Source: Andrena cerasifolii (taxonomy: Eukaryota > Arthropoda > Insecta > Hymenoptera > Andrenidae). From it: DNA of 64,000 nt. Positions 60,061 through 64,000 of the stretch are shown here, in pieces. The notes under the pieces are model-generated. The model did no database searches, was not told where the DNA came from, and was given only the letters and a program-made list of their open reading frames with translations. The stretch lies in the NCBI RefSeq assembly GCF_050908995.1, contig NC_135118.1, positions 22,205,501 to 22,269,500 on the forward strand, in the 5' to 3' direction. Both the position numbers and the translations under genes were made by a program. Position 1 is the first letter of the stretch. Each line of letters opens with the position of its first letter.

Positions 60061-60351
60061 CCCTTAACTGGTATACTGTTTTTGGCAAACGTGACTGGTA
60101 TACTGGGGTCGTGGCAGACCCCAAATAAAAAAGGACACCGAAATTTGCAAAGTCGACACTAGATCATCCTCTACGAATATTTTGTTCTTAGGTAATGTAT
60201 TAAATAATAGGAACGTAGAAAGTTAAACTATTAACTATAAAATTAATTAGAAATTCAGTTGACAAACTTAGACAACCAAAAATTTTGCAGCGAACTTTGA
60301 TGAGAATTTGAGTGCTTGGAGTCATGTGCGACCCAGGATACCAGTTAAGGG
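60061..60351. mobile_element. TTAA-flanked piggyBac-like MITE
   Basis: TTAA at 60057-60060 and 60352-60355. Ends CCCTTAACTGGTATAC and, in reverse complement, CCCTTAACTGGTATCC. 291 bp, non-coding. A GACCCCAAA block in the left half may be internal. Confidence 0.85.
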
Positions 60352-60355
60352 TTAA

Positions 60356-62596
60356 CAACAGAGTAGAAGACAAGTTCGCGTCGAAACGATAGCAAACACA
60401 TCCAACATGAAAAATTGCGAGCGCGTTACCTTTCCTTTATTCGCCATCTTTGCTCCAACAATAGCTGAAGATACACCTTAAGGTCTTAAACTTTTCGCGG
60501 CATAGTTCCAAGCATCGACGAACTTCCAAGCCGTCGCTAAATCAGCTTTCATCCCCTTTCTAATTCACCTCGCAGAAATCAACAACCACCCACTGCGGCT
60601 TACAACAAAAATCGTCGTCCCCAGTTTCAAGCACCTAAAATTCTGCGACAACCACGTTCTTATCTCACCAGACATGTGACGTACGTTTCACTCGAGAAAT
60701 CCCAGCAATCGCATTCTCCCTACAAGTACACACCGCGCAGTTACAATGTGTCCATTGAAAATTCCTCGATCGCAGAAAGCAGCCAAGGAAAGAAAGCGAT
60801 AACACTCCCCTCGCGCACGCTTATTAATTATAAACGCGTACGAAATCCCAGCAATCCGGCGACTTCCCAGCGCGAAGGTTGGCGGGATGCTTTACGATCG
60901 CGGATCGGGAAGCCGTAACACACTCTTCAATCCCCCCCACAACCATAACAACCGACGCATTTACAGCTTCTCGACGCATCCGTCGAGATTGCGATTCCAC
61001 AAGCACGATCCGGGGGAAAATAACACGCAACCTGTCCCACCCCGACGAAATCCCACCCCGCCTCGCAATCAGGAACAACTAAAGAAGGAAATGAAGAAGC
61101 CTGAAAGAAAAGCCACGATAACCCGCTTCGAAGTGCCCACAGTGCGACATTTTCCCGCGTCTGTAACGAGACAACCCTCGCGGAGAGCGTCTCTCCCTTT
61201 CCAAAGGATTTTTATCATTCAATTTCCATTCAACGCGTCCACCGTCTCCAAACGATGTTCGCCCACAGTTCTCTCGCGCAAACTCCCCCCCTTTTCGCGT
61301 CTCGAATTAAATTCCACCCCTTTCGCGGTGGAAACAGCCACGGGGATCTTTTCTTCGTGCCTGAACATCGGCAATGCGTGCCGCTCGTAGAATGCAAACA
61401 GAATCCGGCGTCTCCTTTGGCTTGTAAAGGCCTTGCCTCTCTCTCTCCCTCTCTCTCTCTCTCCCTCTTTCGTTGCGCCGACCACATCCCCCTACTCTGT
61501 GCTCGCTGCCAGGTGAAAGCTGAATTTCTCGCGAACAGAGGGTGACGTGTATGCAGGCGAAGCGGCTCGATGACTTTTCCAGATAAACCGCGGCCAGGGG
61601 ATTGAAATTCCTCGCGGTGCATCGACGCGTCGCGCTCGCTTCCGTCGCTCCTCGACTCACGCTGCTCCTTCGCTGCTTGCCCTCCCTTCGGTTCCTTCGT
61701 CCACCGAATCTCTTCATTCCGCGCCAGGTTTTCCGTGCGATTCGTTACCCTCTGGCCTTCTGGGTAGTTCTTATGACTGCTCGAGTCGTCCCTAGTGGCA
61801 GATGGGATAAGTGCAATCGATCGGCCCGAACGCCATCAGCAAAAACATCCTCCGTTTCGCTCATCCAGAAGTATGTACTCGCTAATCTTTTAACGCGATG
61901 ACGAAACGCAAAGCCGGACAAGGAACCGCCCACGCGTGTAACTTCGACTGCGTTACGGAACGACGATCCGTCAATATTAAACATCCAGAACAGACGCACG
62001 CCGGCGGGCCGCGTAGCGAAAAATCTAATACACATCAAGCTGTCAGGCGTTTTCGTCCCGCGGGCCACGGCTGCTCGCTCGCGCTTCGACCGTTCCGCGA
62101 AATTGAGGGCCCGCGTTTCACGATAAATCACGCGCGGCGAACTTTCCCTTCGCTTTTGTCGAACGCGAAACGGATTTCCAATCGGATCCTCCGCTCGATC
62201 AATTTGGGCAAACGGGCCGCCGCCAAAGGGGAATAAATCAAATCGCAGGCGATTGGGCGTTTCGCGTGCCGATCGACATCTTCCACGGCGCCCCGGTTTT
62301 CGCTTTTGTAAGCGCCGTGGAAAACTGCGGCCCCCTCTCCCGCCTCTCCACCGCAGTCGAAAGAACGCTTTCGAGGGTTTTTGTCTATTTAGGCCACCCT
62401 GGGATTTCAGGGATTCCGGTCAGGATCCTGTATACCGCGGTCGCGCAACGACTGAGCCCATTCACGGTGAACTGTCGTTATTAATCAATTCCGTTTGTGT
62501 CGTGGCTTTTGCTGTATTAGCGTAAGTATATATCGAAGCATTCAAAAATTCAGGTAGCGTGCGCTGCGGCTGGTGTTCAACTTATTTTAGGTAATA
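60356..62596. other. Non-coding stretch, GC-rich from about 60850 to 62480
   Basis: Long open frames overlap on both strands, typical of CpG-rich sequence. A CT microsatellite occurs near 61437-61468. I cannot support a gene, though an unrecognised exon is possible. Confidence 0.35.
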
Positions 62597-62602
62597 ATAA
62601 TA

Positions 62603-63432
62603 GAGGGAGTGCAGCATATTTGGAATACTCTTGGTATTTTGCAATACCGAATTATCTAATAAACTACTAACGCTATCTAATTTGTAACACCGTAGATAAT
62701 AGGGGCTAATGACCTGTTAATTAATGACATTTTTAAATGAACCGCCGTTTCAACATTTTTTACTTAATCTGCAGAATAAGAAAACGTGAATCTGCAAAAC
62801 TTTTTCAGCGAGTATTCAATCGTTCCAATCATGGTTAAAATATGTCGAAACTTTAAAGTTGAAGACTTAATCTACTCGTCTGCATGTTCCTTCTACGGTT
62901 GCCTGACAGTTTTGCGATAATTTCGAGAATGCAAAGTGTGACATGAAAATTTAGGTCTCAATGCCATGTTGCTAATTCGGAATACCGAGGGTGAAGGTAA
63001 TTTGGAATATTCCAAAGCTTAGCAATGCTTTTGTTTCACGAGTAATAACATCGTTTAACTTCGATATTACTTTTTATGCATTTTACTTACCTAAGATTGT
63101 TCCTATATTGTGATTTTTTCAGTTTGATTAGATCATAAGAGAAAATAATTTTTTATCTACATGTTTTTTTTTTAAGTTTATAAAGTGAAGGTAAATTGGA
63201 ATAGCGGTATTCCAAATTACCTGCACCTTAACGAAATCGATACTTCCTGTATTTTTTCATTTAGACCAAAGTTTCAGTTACTTTTTGTTTTTTTCATTAT
63301 TACTGAGAGTTTGAAATATAAAAGTTTATTAGTTTTCCTATGATATTATGTAGTTTTATTTGTTCCCATCCTCTGCTGTAATTTTGTATTCCCATTAAAC
63401 AAACTGCTATTCCAAATATACTGCACTTTCTC
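62603..63432. mobile_element. TA-flanked MITE, about 830 bp
   Basis: TA at 62601-62602 and 63433-63434. Ends GAGGGAGTGCAGCATATTTG and, in reverse complement, GAGAAAGTGCAGTATATTTG. Internal repeats of TTGGAATA and a palindrome at 63193-63218 suggest foldback structure. Tc1/mariner-like by target site. Confidence 0.8.
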
Positions 63433-63434
63433 TA

Positions 63435-63918
63435 CACTAGCGGACAAAAAAGTTACCAATTTTTCGATCCACTCTACCTCTATTAGATACTTTTTACTAT
63501 CAACTTAAAACTGCAGCATGTGCCCAGTATATGTATCCTGATGAAGAATTAAAAGCTGTATGAAACTCAGTTAAAATTGAATTTATTTAGCTAACAAATA
63601 AAAACCTTATATAACATTAAACGAGACTTTTGAAGCCGACAAAAAATTACCACCTTTGAAAAGTAATAAAAAAAATGTAATATTTCGTGGGGACTGCTTT
63701 TAGGACGGCATAAAAAGTTACCAGAAATGGTAACTCCTTTGTCGGCCCCCAAAAAGGATTGTCCCGTTCAATGCCATACAAAACCTTTGTTTGTTGGTTA
63801 AATAAATTCAACTTTAATTGGGTATTGTACAGCTTTCAATTGTCCATCTTGATTGTTCCAAGTTCATGTTAAAAAATAAAACAAATAGAAAAAGTCATAA
63901 CTTTTTTGTCCGGTACTG
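63435..63918. mobile_element. TA-flanked foldback MITE
   Basis: TA at 63433-63434 and 63919-63920. Ends CACTAGCGGACAAAAAAGTT and, in reverse complement, CAGTACCGGACAAAAAAGTT. The interior folds back: AAAGCTGTATGAAACTCAG and TTTATTTAGCTAACAAATA on the left are matched in inverse near 63790-63840. Confidence 0.85.
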
Positions 63919-64000
63919 TATATCGGGGGTTGCAAATCCAATAGAAGTCTCTATTTCAGGTTTACTTAAAGGCAGAGGTGCGCGTGTTTTAATGCGTTCG
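63919..64000. other. Window edge
   Basis: Short sequence after the last MITE. No feature recognised. Confidence 0.4.

Noticed and set aside
63070..63110. Strong minus-strand donor CTTAG|GTAAGTAAAA
   Set aside because: It lies inside the MITE at 62603-63432 with no acceptor or open exon next to it.
1..64000. CRISPR arrays, operons, prophage or bacterial gene clusters
   Set aside because: The sequence shows introns, Pol III tRNA genes and eukaryotic transposons. No spaced direct-repeat array or bacterial gene layout is present.

Overview
The window looks like AT-rich nuclear DNA of an insect, most likely a hymenopteran (bee, ant or wasp). The evidence is a tRNA-Phe(GAA) family of insect type, eukaryotic splice sites, short GC- and CpG-rich islands in an AT-rich background, and a very dense load of small non-autonomous DNA transposons with TA, TTAA or 8-bp target duplications. 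There are no operons or long ORFs. The order-level assignment is inference.

Genes are few. On the minus strand two spliced coding exons (6225-6446, then 2879-3004) belong to one unrecognised gene encoding a Gly/Pro/Ala/Gln-rich, probably disordered segment. Both exons are phase 1-1 and they join in frame. The intron between them holds a same-strand tandem array of six tRNA-Phe units (3672-4564), four intact and two decayed, spaced about 150 bp and most with a TATA-like upstream element. A 21-nt phase-0 microexon candidate (25014-25034) and a weaker 54-nt exon-like segment (9622-9675) also lie on the minus strand. Everything else reads as intron or intergenic DNA.

Repeats fill much of the rest. 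I find TA-flanked Tc1/mariner- or pogo-type MITEs, a TA-flanked element carrying a 30-bp minisatellite, TTAA-flanked piggyBac-like elements, and hAT-type MITEs with 8-bp duplications (two perfect ones at 49802-50241 and 54274-54603). A foldback hAT array with four direct arms and one inverted arm lies at 56591-57364. There are also a foldback element with 192-bp arms plus a solo arm 4 kb away, a LINE 3' end at 45709-46165, and a probable decayed coding tract at 50343-51310. A degenerate dispersed family of about 100-200 bp recurs at least six times.

From left to right: 1-9700 holds the two-exon gene and the tRNA array. 9.7-25 kb is AT-rich with GC islands, a minisatellite and MITEs. 25-48 kb holds the microexon candidate, hairpins and foldback elements, and the LINE end. 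48-64 kb holds most hAT copies and, at the right edge, two MITEs that share one TA. I found no self-contained novel system. The best leads are the intron-nested tRNA-Phe array, the parallel Gly-rich exons, the microexon, and a GC-based 104-nt near-perfect hairpin at 26852-26955.
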